DNA of 64,000 nt, taken from Microvelia longipes (taxonomy: Eukaryota; Arthropoda; Insecta; Hemiptera; Veliidae). The notes beneath the pieces are model-generated. The model saw nothing but the letters and a program-made list of their open reading frames with translations. It had not been told where the DNA came from and searched no databases. Made by a program: the position numbers and the translations under genes. Below, piece after piece: positions 1 through 12,300 of this stretch; the first letter of the stretch is position 1; each line of letters starts with the position of its first letter. The DNA lies in contig JACMZG010001863.1 in assembly GCA_018340805.1 (NCBI GenBank), positions 21,749,145-21,813,144 on the forward strand, given 5' to 3'.

Positions 1-2058
1 TGCATGCCGTATTGATACGCTTAACTTCTTTTCCATAGAAATTAACCACTTTATAGCTCCTGGAGACTGCTTATCGCCCATACGGTAACCCTGTACTGGA
101 ATCAAACCTATAGTATTCGGCTTCAAAAACTTTCTTCTTAACATTTTATTGCAACAAGATGCCAGAGTAATTGATTCTAAGAGAGGGTCTACATTACCTA
201 CTTTTAAGAAAAGTCTCCGGAACCTTTGAATTGCTTGTCTTAAAACTGTTACGTCAGCTGTGCAATATTCTAATAACTCTTTCTTATTATCAAAAGTTCC
301 ATCTTTTACTGAGTCGTACCACTCAAAAAACTTAATTCTTTCCTTAGGTTTCATGTAGTCAACTCCGTAAAAATCTGGATCCGGATATTTACCGACATAA
401 TTTTTATTAGAATCTGTGTTGAACAAATGAGGATAGAATCCTTTCTTAGCGGATAAGTTAAAAGCTTTAGGTAGTGCAGACAACGGCATAGGTAAAAAAT
501 TTAATGAATCCAGAAAAGTAAGGTGCTCAACTTTCATTTGTAAGATTTCAGTTCCTTTCATAATTAACTCAGGTTTCCATTTCTTTCTAAAAGTCATTTA
601 AAAGGAAGTGACTATCATAACCCTTTGCGAAATGTGCTATGCATATAATTTTGTCAAATGATTGTTTTTTTCTCAAAAACTCAACAAAGTTTTTTACTGG
701 TTCTTCTTCATATGTTGTGCTTCTTACCCCACATTTTGCGCAGTTATACTCAGGAGTGTCTTCAAACTCGCACTCAGAACAGAATTGCTGTATATTGATT
801 AAATTTGGCTTGTGCTCTCGACTATTTGTTCCTACTTCATTCTCTGTTCTAGACTCAAAGTCATAACAGACAAATAAAACCTTTTTATCAGACGGAACTT
901 TGGTTTTTAAAGGCTGAATAAAACACAAGTGGTTTTGGGAAACTATTTCATAACAATTTCTACATCTTGAACCATGACATACATGTTTTTCATTAGTATT
1001 GTAGGTCTTAAAGCACAGTTTGCATTTATTTAGATATCCGCATACAGATATACCTTGTATTTTATTAGATTTATGATTGTTAAAGCACTGACTCGAATTG
1101 AATTCTCTTCTACATTCTACACATTCTATTTTAGACCCCTCTTTCTTACACTTCCGTTCTGTCTTACAATCCGGACATCTATCTGGGCAGGTATGAAACC
1201 CTGCATAAGATGAGAACCCTTTACAAGCTTTGCAATAATGCTCCTGAGCAAATGCTCCTCGGGGGTTTATAATGCAGTCATAGTGGTTATTGTGATACAA
1301 TAAATTAATATCTCTCAATCCACGATTTCCTCGGAAAATCAAATTTTTATGGTCAAATCCTTCATACACTAATATATTATACTCCTTAAGGTATTTTTGA
1401 AATTTTTGTAGTTCAGGAATACCCCCTCCTTTTGATAAGTCGACATCAGCGTCTTTCATTAGTTTTACGGCCGCTTCATCAAGTTTTAATCTTCGAATAT
1501 CTTTAGCTGCCTTACGGTATTCAACAAAGAGCTTTTTATTGTTATCTGCATACGCCATCCCAATTACCAATGCTTTTGCTAAACAATTTTTATCTCCATT
1601 AATTGAAACGACACTTTTCTTTCTTTTTGCTAAATCGGCAATATCTTGTCCTTTTCGTTTAACTCCTCCTCCTCGACCGTTTCCCATGGGCATCTTTACT
1701 ATATCAACACAAACAGATATGTTATCAGTGACTCCAAAATTTACGTTCGACTGAATAACACCTGCCACTATCTCCCAAATGCTGTCCATGTTAAGATCAC
1801 TTTTCTTTTTCATGGAGATTCCTATAGGTTTATCCATACATCTTGAGTGATTTTTTACTGTCAACCCTACCATGTCCTGGTCATCAGCAGATTTAGTTGC
1901 GTATTTTACAAGACTGGCAATAGATGTTTCAAACCATTTCAGAGAGTTTTCATCTTCAGGTGGAGATTTAAGCCGAGCCTTGACACAAACATTTTCAGCC
2001 TTGAAGCGAGTGAACCGTTTTTAGTTTCGCCAGTAATATTGAAATGTACTCCTTCCAT
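1..2058 (-). pseudogene. Protein-primed DNA polymerase B, copy A (5' part, runs off window)
   Basis: N-terminal and exonuclease half of a Polinton/Maverick-type family B DNA polymerase, which in this family replicates a linear DNA from a protein primer. The ATG is at 2058, as in the other copies. Visible in order: an OTU-like domain with DKNCL and, about 100 residues later, NHYD; a cysteine-rich zinc-binding stretch with many CxxC pairs; Exo I YDFES; Exo II HFAKGYDSHFLL; and Exo III YCTADVTVL. The window ends before the palm. Two frame breaks are visible: one T missing in the run near 2020 (about codon 14), and indels near 585-600. Between them the frame is open for over 1.4 kb, including the zinc region where B, C and D share a one-base deletion. 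Copy A also has private, partly silent substitutions there (for example KTYNTN against KTHNTN in D). It is the best-preserved copy in its visible part. Polymerase identity is clear; whether the breaks are biological or sequencing errors is open. Confidence 0.9.
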
Positions 2059-2159
2059 TATCCGGAACGATTCAAGTTTTAACTGGAAATAATATTTTGC
2101 TAGAACACGACGTAATCTTATCAGAGTCTAGGCTATGAGTGAACACCTTCAGCTTTTAT

Positions 2160-2276
2160 TTAGATTATATCAACCTTAATCAAGTACATTCGGGTACCTT
2201 CGGAAGTACACTCGGGTGCATTCGTTTCTTGGGTTAATAAAGAAGGCAGTGCATATTCATTCAGTTTTTCTCCCAT
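2160..2276 (-). CDS. 38-codon ORF upstream of polymerase copy A
   Basis: Short ORF starting MGEKLNEYALPSLL and ending at TAA, about 100 bases before the polymerase ATG and in another frame. The same length is kept in C and D, while B has a premature stop. It has the variant PECTSEGT where D reads PESTSEGT. It could be a small leader peptide, the end of a spliced 5' exon, or chance. I do not recognise it. Confidence 0.35.
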   Translation of the reverse strand: MGEKLNEYALPSLLTQETNAPECTSEGTRMYLIKVDII

Positions 2277-2398
2277 TAGTTTGTCTAGACGATTAAAGAA
2301 GGGTAACCTCCAGACTCGTCAGGGGCACAAAGTTTTTTAAAAGTTGCTTTATTTCATAAACTTTTATGTTTTGCGTTCTAAACAGATCCCAACATTAC

Positions 2399-2406
2399 CT
2401 TTTATA
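2399..2406 (-). promoter_or_regulatory. TATA box, arm A
   Basis: TATAAAAG on the minus strand, about 120 bases before the 38-codon ORF and 340 before the polymerase ATG. The position is the same in all four arms, which fits a core promoter for the polymerase. No initiator was identified with confidence. Confidence 0.45.
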
Positions 2407-2639
2407 CGAGAATCTACAAATAAACTGTTCTTTAACAATATAAAAGTGAGTTTTTAAATAAGTATTTAGTTCATACGCAATAATGGCTTAATGTAAAAAT
2501 TAATAATAAATTGAGTTCCCCACTCCTTTTTAGTTTAGCCACGCCCACACTTCTACGAAGAAAGCCGAAAAATTACCGAATTCATTCGGGTAATTATTTG
2601 ACTGGGCTTTAAAACTTAATTGAAGAACCTACACATCAT

Positions 2640-2842
2640 TCCAAAGGCATTTTTTACTACACCAACACAAACTGTTACAACGACTTTTCCTGAATACTTT
2701 CCAAATAAAGTTCATATTTTTCCCCTCCTAAGCGGATATTTACATACATTGGTTTGTTATTCCAACCATGTCCTGGTCATCAGCAGATTTGTCGCGTATC
2801 CAATATTCTTCCGGAAAACTGAAAATAACATTTCACTGGAAG
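2640..2842 (-). pseudogene. Decayed second copy of polymerase N-terminal region, arm A
   Basis: A stretch encoding KSADDQDMVG lies upstream of the true polymerase start and matches the same motif inside the gene at DNA level. The sequence around it resembles the region from just before the polymerase ATG onward, with an internal deletion and stops. It is far more diverged from the gene than the arms are from each other, so it is an older duplication carried within the element. Confidence 0.6.
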
Positions 2843-3286
2843 TAAACTTAAAACAAACTGCTAATAACGAGTTTCCCAACGCTTATATTTTTAGTATGCT
2901 AAAAATTATTCCTTAAATAGCTTTTGTTAATTACTTTTAAAAATAAACTTACTAAAAGTAAACTAAAAGTGTACAACTTTTAGTTGAAAAATAATTAAAT
3001 TATAACAAAAGAATCTATTTATAATTTTAAATAACTTAATTATATAAACGTTTAAAATGTACACGTATAAAATTTTTAAAACTTTTCTTTTAATTATTTA
3101 ATAAATGTTTTATTTATAATGTTATTTTACAAAACTTCTTCAAAGTTCAATAACTTAAACCTTATATAAAGCTAATAAAAAAAAAAAAAAAAAGAGTGAA
3201 CATATGTGTTTTTATATGCGAAGCTAGATGATCTAGTCCTAAAGGGATAAAACCCCCCACCACACTCACAAAAAGTAGTGATAAAA

Positions 3287-3571
3287 TGAGGTAAGAGGAC
3301 AGTATATACTCCTGCCTTCAGAGCGCCCTCAGGCCTGAGTACCCGTCCAAGGCGGGAGTACCCTTCTAAGGCGGAGTATCCTAAGGGTACCCTTGAAGGC
3401 AGGAGTATCCCAGAGGTTCCCTAAGGCAGGAGTATCCTCTCTACCCCCACCCCCCATTGTACTCCTGCCTTATCCCCTCTAATTGTACTCACATTGTGTT
3501 GCTGGTTTAGTATACTCATGCAGTTATGTAACCATCAACTCAAGCCTTCCGTATATGTCCTGTCTAACCTT
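3287..3571. repeat. Asymmetric centre of palindrome 1 with about 30-bp GC-rich repeats
   Basis: Non-palindromic core between arms A and B. It contains about four imperfect copies of a roughly 30-base unit built on aaggcaggagtatcc and its variants, then a C-rich stretch and a short unique part. It is markedly more GC-rich than the arms. It lies in the same orientation as the centre at 13427-13716, with few differences. No coding potential was seen. It could be an origin or telomere-like segment, or a loop left by an inverted duplication. Confidence 0.85.
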
Positions 3572-4021
3572 TTTTATCACTACTTTTTGTGAGTGTGGTG
3601 GGGGTTTTATCCCTTTAGGACTAGATCATCTAGCTTCGCATATAAAAAACACATATGTTTCACTCTTTTTTTTTTTTTTATAGCTTTATATAAGGTTTAA
3701 GTTATTGAACTTTGAAGAAGTTTGTGTAAAATAACATTATAAATAAAACATTTATTAAATAATTAAAAGAAAAGTTTTAAAATTTTATGCGTGTACATTT
3801 TAAAACGTTTATATAATTAAGTTATTTAAAATTATAAATAGATTCTTTTGTTATAATTTAATTATTTCCTAAAAGTTGTACACTTTTAGTTTACTTTTAG
3901 TACAGTTTATTTTGTAAAAGTAATTAACAAAAGCTATTTAAGGAATAATTTTTAGCATACTAAAAATATAAGCGTTGGGAAACTCGTTATTAGCAGTTTG
4001 TTTTAAGTTTACTTCCCAGTG

Positions 4022-4215
4022 AAATGTTATTTTCAGTTTTCCGGAAGAATATTGGATACGCGACAAATCTGCTGATGACCAGGACATGGTTGGAATAACA
4101 AACCAATGTATGTAAATATCCGCTTAGGAGGGGAAAAATATGAACTTTATTTGGAAAGTATTCAGGAAAAGTCGTTGCAACAGTTTGTGTTGGTGTGTAA
4201 AAAATGCCTTTGGAA
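4022..4215 (+). pseudogene. Decayed polymerase N-terminal fragment, arm B
   Basis: Contains the KSADDQDMVG codons (about 4065-4092), closely matching the in-gene copy about 890 bases downstream, then unrelated or decayed frames with stops. Equivalent to the relics in the other three arms. Confidence 0.6.
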
Positions 4216-4441
4216 TGTGTAGGTTCTTCAATTAAGTTTTAAAGCCCAGTCAAATAATTACCCGAATGAATTCGGTAATTTTCGGCTTTCTTCGTAGAAG
4301 TGTGGGCGTGGCTAAACTAAAAAGGAGTGGGGAACTCAATTTATTATTAATTTTACATTAAGCCATTATTGCGTATGAACTAAATACTTATTTAAAAACT
4401 CACTTTTATATTGTTAAAGAACAGTTTATTTGTAGATCTCG

Positions 4442-4449
4442 TATAAAAG
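4442..4449 (+). promoter_or_regulatory. TATA box, arm B
   Basis: TATAAAAG about 125 bases before the short ORF and 340 before the polymerase ATG, as in the other arms. Confidence 0.45.
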
Positions 4450-4573
4450 GTAATGTTGGGATCTGTTTAGAACGCAAAACATAAAAGTTTTATGAAATAA
4501 AGCAACTTTTTAAAAAACTTTGTGCCCCTGACGAGTCTGGAGGTTACCCTTCTTTAATCGTCTAGACAAACTA

Positions 4574-4651
4574 ATGGGAGAAAAACTGAATGAATATGCA
4601 CTGCCTTCTTTATTAACCCAAGAAACGAATGCACCCGAGAGTACTTCCTAA
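4574..4651 (+). pseudogene. Short upstream ORF, copy B, truncated by a stop
   Basis: Same start as the 38-codon ORF of the other arms, but a G-to-T substitution makes TAA after 25 codons. The change is a substitution, not a homopolymer indel, so sequencing slippage does not explain it. Confidence 0.35.
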
Positions 4652-4790
4652 GGTACCCGAATGTACTTGATTAAGGTTGATATAATCTAAATAAAAGCTG
4701 AAGGTGTTCACTCATAGCCTAGACTCTGATAAGATTACGTCGTGTTCTAGCAAAATATTATTTCCAGTTAAAACGTGAATGTTCCGGATA

Positions 4791-7482
4791 ATGGAAGGAG
4801 TACATTTCAATATTACTGGCGAAACTAAAAAACGGTTCACTCGCTTCAAGGCTGAAAATGTTTGTGTCAAGGCTCGGCTTAAATCTCCACCTGAAGATGA
4901 AAACTCTCTGAAATGGTTTGAAACATCTATTGCAGTCTTGTAAAATACGCAACTAAATCTGCTGATGACCAGGACATGGTAGGGTTGACAGTAAAAAATC
5001 ACTCAAGATGTATGGATAAACCTATAGGAATCTCCATGAAAAAGAAAAGTGATCTAACATGGACAGCATTTGGGAGATAGTGGCAGTGTTATTCAGTCGA
5101 ACGTAAATTTTGGAGTCACTGATAACATATCTGTTTGTGTTGATATAGTAAAGATGCCCATGGGAAACGGTCGAGGAGGAGGAGTTAAACGAAAAGGACA
5201 AGATATTGCCGATTTAGCAAAAAGAAAGAAAAGTGTCGTTTCAATTAATGGAGATAAAAATTGTTTAGCAAAAGCATTGGTAATTGGGATGGCGTATGCA
5301 GATAACAATAAAAAGCTCTTTGTTGAATACCGTAAGGCAGCTAAAGATATTCGAAGATTAAACTTGATGAAGCGGCCGTAAAACTAATGAAAGACGCCGA
5401 TGTCGACTTATCAAAAGGAGGGGGTATTCCTGAACTACAAAAATTTCAAAAATACCTTAAGGAGTATAATATATTAGTGTATGAAGGATTTGACCATAAA
5501 AATTTGATTTTCCGAGGAAATCGTGGATTGAGAGATATTAATTTATTGTATCACAATAACCACTATGACTGCATTATAAACCCCCGGAGCATTTGCTCAG
5601 GAGCATTATTGCAAAGCTTGTAAAGGGTTCTCATCTTATGCAGGGTTTCATACCTGTCCAGATAGATGTCCGGATTGTAAGACAGAACGGAAGTGTAAGA
5701 AAGAGGGGTCTAAAATAAATGTGTAGAATGTAGAAGAGAATTCAATTCGAGTCAGTGCTTTAACAATCATAAATCTAATAAAATACAAGGTATATCTGTA
5801 TGCGGATATCTAAATAAATGTAAACTGTGCTTTAAGACCATATACTAATGAAAAACATGTATGCCATGGTTCAAGATGTAGAAATTGTTATGAAATAGTT
5901 TCCCAAAACCACTTGTGTTTTATTCAGCCTTTAAAAACCAAAGTTCCGTCTGATAAAAAGGTTTTATTTGTCTGTTATGACTTTGAGTCTAGAACAGAGA
6001 ATGAAGAAGTAGGAACAAATAGTCGAGAGCACAAGCCAAATTTAATCAATATACAGCAATTCTGTTCTGAGCGAGTTTGAAGACACTCCTGAGTATAACT
6101 GCGCAATATGTGGGGTAAGAAGCACAACATATGAAGAAGAACCAGTAAAAAACTTTGTTGATTTGAAAAAAAACAATCATTTGACAAAATATATGCATAG
6201 CACATTTCGCAAAGGGTTATGATAGTCACTTCCTTTTAAATGACTTTTTAGAAAGAAAATGGAAACCTGAGTTAATTATGAAAGGAACTGAAATCTTACA
6301 AATGAAAGTTGAGCACCTTACTTTTCTGGATTCATTAAATTTTTTACTATGCCGTTGTCTGCACTACCTAAAGCTTTTAATTTATCCGCTAAGAAAGGAT
6401 TCTATCCTCATTTGTTCAACACAGATTCTAATAAAAATTATGTCGGTAAATATCCGGATCCAGATTTTTACGGAGTTGACTACATGAAACCTAAGGAAAG
6501 AATTAAGTTTTTTGAGTGGTACGACTCAGTAAAAGATGGAACTTTTGATAATAAGAAAGAGTTATTAGAATATTGCACAGCTGACGTAACAGTTTTAAGA
6601 CAAGCAATTCAAAGGTTCCGGAGACTTTCTTAAAAAGTAGGTAATGTAGACCCTCTCTTAGAATCAATTACTCTGGCATCTTGTTGCAATAAAATGTTAA
6701 GAAGAAAGTTTTTTGAAGCCGAATACTATAGGTTTGATTCCAGTACAGGGTTACCGTATGGGCGATAAAGCAGTCTCCAGGAGCTATAAAGTGGTTAATT
6801 TCTATGGAAAAGAAGTTAAGCGTATCAATACGGCATGCAGGTAATGGCAGAGAGGTGTCATTACCAGAGTTCGGAAAAAAGAAAGAAAGAGATGTTACAT
6901 AGAAGTCAAAAACATATTTAGAGTATTTTGGATGCTGGTGGCATGGTTGCATATCTTGTTTTAAAAACCAACGAGAAACGTTTATACAAGGAAAGTCTGA
7001 TGATACTTTAGCAAAGCGATATGAAAACACTTTAAATAGAATAAAGAGATTTGAAGATGCGGGTTACAAGTAACATATATATGGGAATGCGAGTTAAAGT
7101 ACTGAATGTATCCGATATGAATCTTGATGTATTAGCATCACCTCTACAGATACGCGATAGTTTTTATACGGAGGCCGCACAGAAACTTACAAATCATATG
7201 AAAACAAAAGAGATGGAGAAAATTAGGTACATAGATATTTGCTCTCTTTATCCGTATGTCTGTAAATATTCTAAATTGCCAATAGGACATCCTAAAGTCT
7301 ATGTAGGCAATGATTGCCCAAAATGGAATAAAATTACGGATGGTATCATAAAATGTAAAGTAGTTCCTCCAAGAAAACTTGACCATCCTGTACTTCCAGT
7401 AAAATTACATAAAAAGCTACTCTTCCCTCTTTGTCGAACTTGCGCTGAGAGTTTAAACCAAAATATATGTTATCACTCTGAT
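4791..7482 (+). pseudogene. Protein-primed DNA polymerase B, copy B (3'-truncated, many frameshifts)
   Basis: Same polymerase as the other copies, beginning at the equivalent ATG. The frame is broken repeatedly by small indels, for instance near 4935, 5055, 5080, 5360, 5583, 5860, 6070, 6350, 6770 and 6900. Recognisable pieces include the OTU-like N-terminus (DKNCLAKAL), the NHYD motif, Exo I, Exo III YCTADVTVL and palm motif A DICSLYPYVCKY. It also has the one-base deletion in the cysteine-rich region that C and D share. The gene stops at about 7482, just after the segment read as NQNICYHSD, so palm motifs B and C are missing. It then joins copy C tail-to-tail. Not functional as assembled. 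Confidence 0.88.
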
Positions 7483-10400
7483 ATGGTAAAGATNNNNNNN
7501 NNNNNNNNNNNNNNNNNNNNNNNNNNNNNNNNNNNNNNNNNNNNNNNNNNNNNNNNNNNNNNNNNNNNNNNNNNNNNNNNNNNNNNNNNNNNNNNNNNNN
7601 NNNNNNNNNNNNNNNNNNNNNNNNNNNNNNNNNNNNNNNNNNNNNNNNNNNNNNNNNNNNNNNNNNNNNNNNNNNNNNNNNNNNNNNNNNNNNNNNNNNN
7701 NNNNNNNNNNNNNNNNNNNNNNNNNNNNNNNNNNNNNNNNNNNNNNNNNNNNNNNNNNNNNNNNNNNNNNNNNNNNNNNNNNNNNNNNNNNNNNNNNNNN
7801 NNNNNNNNNNNNNNNNNNNNNNNNNNNNNNNNNNNNNNNNNNNNNNNNNNNNNNNNNNNNNNNNNNNNNNNNNNNNNNNNNNNNNNNNNNNNNNNNNNNN
7901 NNNNNNNNNNNNNNNNNNNNNNNNNNNNNNNNNNNNNNNNNNNNNNNNNNNNNNNNNNNNNNNNNNNNNNNNNNNNNNNNNNNNNNNNNNNNNNNNNNNN
8001 NNNNNNNNNNNNNNNNNNNNNNNNNNNNNNNNNNNNNNNNNNNNNNNNNNNNNNNNNNNNNNNNNNNNNNNNNNNNNNNNNNNNNNNNNNNNNNNNNNNN
8101 NNNNNNNNNNNNNNNNNNNNNNNNNNNNNNNNNNNNNNNNNNNNNNNNNNNNNNNNNNNNNNNNNNNNNNNNNNNNNNNNNNNNNNNNNNNNNNNNNNNN
8201 NNNNNNNNNNNNNNNNNNNNNNNNNNNNNNNNNNNNNNNNNNNNNNNNNNNNNNNNNNNNNNNNNNNNNNNNNNNNNNNNNNNNNNNNNNNNNNNNNNNN
8301 NNNNNNNNNNNNNNNNNNNNNNNNNNNNNNNNNNNNNNNNNNNNNNNNNNNNNNNNNNNNNNNNNNNNNNNNNNNNNNNNNNNNNNNNNNNNNNNNNNNN
8401 NNNNNNNNNNNNNNNNNNNNNNNNNNNNNNNNNNNNNNNNNNNNNNNNNNNNNNNNNNNNNNNNNNNNNNNNNNNNNNNNNNNNNNNNNNNNNGAGTTCC
8501 TAGACGCTTTCTTTTATTAATACAACTCTATATCGTTTTTCTTCGGCCTCCGTGACTACAACTCCAGGACGTTTTTCTTTAATTTTCAAAGCGGATTATT
8601 TATTATTATTGGTTCACTTTCAGGGTTAAGAATCAATTCCTTCAATCGACTCCATGTTGATTCTTTGTGACGAGGAGTAATTTAAAGAAATACCTTTAAC
8701 TTTACACATCTCACTTGTTGTTTGGGAGTCGGGATCGAATATGGACAAAGCGTAGTTTTTAGGGCCTCCACTAACCCATTCAGTCCCATACGCATTTTCC
8801 CCGTACTCTTCTAGTTCATTGGTCATTTGGCCTAAATACTCTCCTAAATCAGGTTTATAAACATCATCAGGCCGCTCTAGATATACGACTGCATCAGTAT
8901 CACAGTACCTACAGCACTCCCTAGCTTCTGTAAATAACTATAAAGTTTTATTCTTGCAAACGTAGTTACATACGCCGCTACTGCTACATTTACGGTTTTG
9001 TTGGGACAATGCATTCAGTAATGTACCTCCAGTTCACCCATGCGTCTTCATTTACAATAAGACATTTTATTATTTCTATCCCGGGCCTGTTTAAGAGTTC
9101 TAAAAGCTCCAGTCGGTCTTTTACTATTTGAGTCTGAGGTTTATTTTCTGACATACAAAATCGCCCCCACATGCTGTTTAAAACTAACTTTGACAGAAGG
9201 CGTAATCCGGGATTGACTGATATGGAATCTTTATCTAATTTTACTCCTTCCATTTAAATAGTCTTCAATGTATTTATTTTTCAAGTTATCAGTGTTTGCC
9301 CAAGAGGGCCAACCACTGGCTTCTTGTTTGTACTTAAGAAATGTATTTACGTAATCTCCAAATAACCCCCCTTGCCGTGATTTTGATCATACTGACTTAC
9401 TTCATACTCCAGAACTCTAAGATTTCTATTACTTTTATACCCCATCTTTACAGCTAATTTTACTTCGTCTACAACCATGTACCTGATATAGATCTTTCCT
9501 CATCAGAGTGATAACATATATTTTGGTTTAAACTCTCAGCGCAAGTTCGACAAAGAGGGAAGAGTAGCTTTTTATGTAATTTTACTGGAAGTACAGGATG
9601 GTCAAGTTTTTTGGAGGAACTACTTTACATTTTATGATACCATCCGTAATTTTATTCCATTTTGGGCAATCATTGCCTACATAGACTTTAGGATGTCCTA
9701 TTGGCAATTTAGAATATTTACAGACATACGGATAAAGAGAGCAAATATCTATGTACCTAATTTTCTCCATCTCTTTTGTTTTCATGTATGATTTGTAAGT
9801 TTCTGTGCGGCCTCCGTATAAACTATCGCGTATCTGTAGAGGTGATGCTAATACATCAAGATTCATATCGGATACATCAGTACTTTTAAACTCGCATTCC
9901 CATATATATGTTACTTTGTAACCCGCATCTTCAAATCTCTTTATTCTATTTAAAGTGTTTTCAATATCGCTTTGCTAAAGTATCATCAGACTTTCCTTGT
10001 ATAAACGTTTCTCGTTGGTTTTTAAAACAAGATATGCAACCATGCCACCAGCATCCAAAATACTCTAAAATATGTTTTTGATCTTCTATGTAACCATCTA
10101 CTTTCTTTTTTCCGAACTCTGGTAATGACACCTCTCTGCCATTACCTGCATGCCGTATTGATACGCTTAACTTCTTTTCCATAGAAATTAACCACTTTAT
10201 AGCTCCTGGAGACTGCTTATCGCCCATACGGTAACCCTGTACTGGAATCAAACCTATAGTATTCGGCTTCAAACTTTCTTCTTAACATTTTATTGCAACA
10301 AGATGCCAAGTAATTGATTCTAAGAAGAGGTCTACATTACCTACTTTTAAGAAAAGTCTCCGGAACCTTTGAATTGCTTGTCTTAAAACTGTTACGTCAG

Positions 10401-12200
10401 CTGTGCAATATTCTAATAACTCTTTCTTATTATCAAAAGTTCCATCTTTTACTGAGTCGTACCACTCAAAAAACTTAATTCTTTCCTTAGGTTTCATGTA
10501 GTCAACTCCGTAAAAATCTGGATCCGGATATTTACCGACATAATTTTTATTAGAATCTGTGTTGAACAAATGAGGATAGAATCCTTTCTTAGCGGATAAG
10601 TTAAAAGCTTTAGGTAGTGCAGACAACGGCATAGGTAAAAAATTTAATGAATCCAGAAAAGTAAGGTGCTCAACTTTCATTTGTAAGATTTCAGTTCCTT
10701 TCATAATTAACTCAGGTTTCCATTTTCTTTCTAAAAAGTCATTTAAAAGGAAGTGACTATCATAACCCTTTGCGAAATGTGCTATGCATATAATTTTGTC
10801 AAATGATTGTTTTTTTCTCAAAAACTCAACAAAGTTTTTTACTGGTTCTTCTTCATATGTTGTGCTTCTTACCCCACATTTTGCGCAGTTATACTCAGGA
10901 GTGTCTTCAAACTCGCACTCAGAACAGAATTGCTGTATATTGATTAAATTTGGCTTGTGCTCTCGACTATTTGTTCCTACTTCATTCTCTGTTCTAGACT
11001 CAAAGTCATAACAGACAAATAAAACCTTTTTATCAGACGGAACTTTGGTTTTTAAAGGCTGAATAAAACACAAGTGGTTTTGGGAAACTATTTCATAACA
11101 ATTTCTACATCTTGAACCATGGCATACATGTTTTTCATTATTTAGGGTCTTAAAGCACAGTTTACATTTATTTAGATATCCGCATACAGATATACCTTGT
11201 ATTTTATTAGATTTATGATTGTTAAAGCACTGACTCGAATTGAATTCTCTTCTACATTCTACACATTTATTTTAGACCCCTCTTTCTTACACTTTCGTTC
11301 TGTCTTACAATCCGGACATCTATCTGGGCAGGTATGAAACCCTGCATAAGAATGAGAACCCTTTACAAGCTTTGCAATAATGCTCCTGAGCAAATGCTCC
11401 TCGGGGGTTTATAATGCAGTCATAGTGGTTATTGTGATACAATAAATTAATATCTCTCAATCCACGATTTCCTCGGAAAATCAAATTTTTATGGTCAAAT
11501 CCTTCATACACTAATATATTATACTCCTTAAGGTATTTTTGAAATTTTTGTAGTTCAGGAATACCCCCTCCTTTTGATAAGTCGACATCAGCGTCTTTCA
11601 TTAGTTTTACGGCCGCTTCATCAAGTTTTAATCTTCGAATATCTTTAGCTGCCTTACGGTATTCAACAAAGAGCTTTTTATTGTTATCTGCATACGCCAT
11701 CCCAATTACCAATGCTTTTGCTAAACAATTTTTATCTCCATTAATTGAAACGACACTTTTCTTTCTTTTTGCTAAATCGGCAATATCTTGTCCTTTTCGT
11801 TTAACTCCTCCTCCTCGACCGTTTCCCATGGGCATCTTTACTATATCAACACAAACAGATATGTTATCAGTGACTCCAAAATTTACGTTCGACTGAATAA
11901 CACCTGCCACTATCTCCCAAATGCTGTCCATGTTGAATCACTTTTCTTTTTCATGGAGATTCCTATAGGTTTATCCATACATCTTGAGTGATTTTTTACT
12001 GTCAACCCTACCATGTCCTGGTCATCAGCAGATTTAGTTGCGTATTTTACAAGACCTGCAATAGATGTTTCAAACCATTTCAGAGAGTTTTCATCTTCAG
12101 GTGGAGATTTAAGCCGAGCCTTGACACAAACATTTTCAGCCTTGAAGCGAGTGAACCGTTTTTTAGTTTCGCCAGTAATATTGAAATGTACTCCTTCCAT
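7481..12200 (-). pseudogene. Protein-primed DNA polymerase B, copy C (near full length, frameshifted, interrupted by N run)
   Basis: ATG at 12200 on the minus strand. The reading frame appears in pieces: the OTU-like N-terminal domain (about 11931-11330), an open 263-codon block with Exo I, II and III (11073-10282), the GCWWHGC segment near 10050, palm motif A near 9740, motif B KLVLNSMWGRF near 9180, the DTD of motif C near 8900 and GPKNYAL near 8755. More than ten small indels separate them, including a 2-base loss near 11936 and the deletion near 11265 shared with B and D. The 3' end lies across the N run: bases 7481-7493 and 8494 onward join without loss. Its last three codons and stop are replaced by the junction with copy B. 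Confidence 0.88.
7494..8493. other. Run of exactly 1000 N, probably a false gap
   Basis: The bases before the run (atatggtaaagat) and after it (gagttcctagacgc) join to give the reverse complement of copy D at about 18655-18681, with no base missing at the join and one T missing nearby. The flanks are thus already contiguous, and the run does not stand for missing element sequence. Confidence 0.85.
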
Positions 12201-12300
12201 TATCCGGAACGATTCACGTTTTAACTGGAAAATATTTTTGCTAGAACACGACGTAATCTTATCAGAGTCTAGGCTATGAGTGAACACCTTCAGCTTTTAT

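Larger units (their letters stand above)
1..3286 (-). repeat. Left arm (A) of head-to-head palindrome 1
   Basis: This arm is the reverse complement of 3572-6840 apart from scattered indels and a few substitutions, and it runs off the left window edge. Going leftwards from the centre it holds an AT-rich segment, a decayed polymerase fragment, a 25-bp palindrome (2571-2595), a TATA box (2399-2406), a short ORF and polymerase copy A. It shares private variants with arm C, for example tacact at 2207-2212 and acacgtata near 3061, where arms B and D read differently. These shared variants mean that A and C descend from the same arm. Confidence 0.93.
3572..7482 (+). repeat. Right arm (B) of palindrome 1, truncated
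   Basis: Inverted copy of arm A and direct copy of arm D from 13717. It ends inside the polymerase gene at about 7480-7482, where the sequence switches to the opposite strand of copy C through a shared 'at'. It carries arm-specific variants shared with D (agagtactt near 4638; atgcgtgtaca near 3787). It also has many single-base indels, more than the other arms. Confidence 0.92.

Noticed and set aside
639..2092. Plus-strand open frames across polymerase copy A, and equivalent antisense frames over B, C and D
   Set aside because: They mirror the polymerase coding strand, recur identically over each copy, and show no domain of their own.
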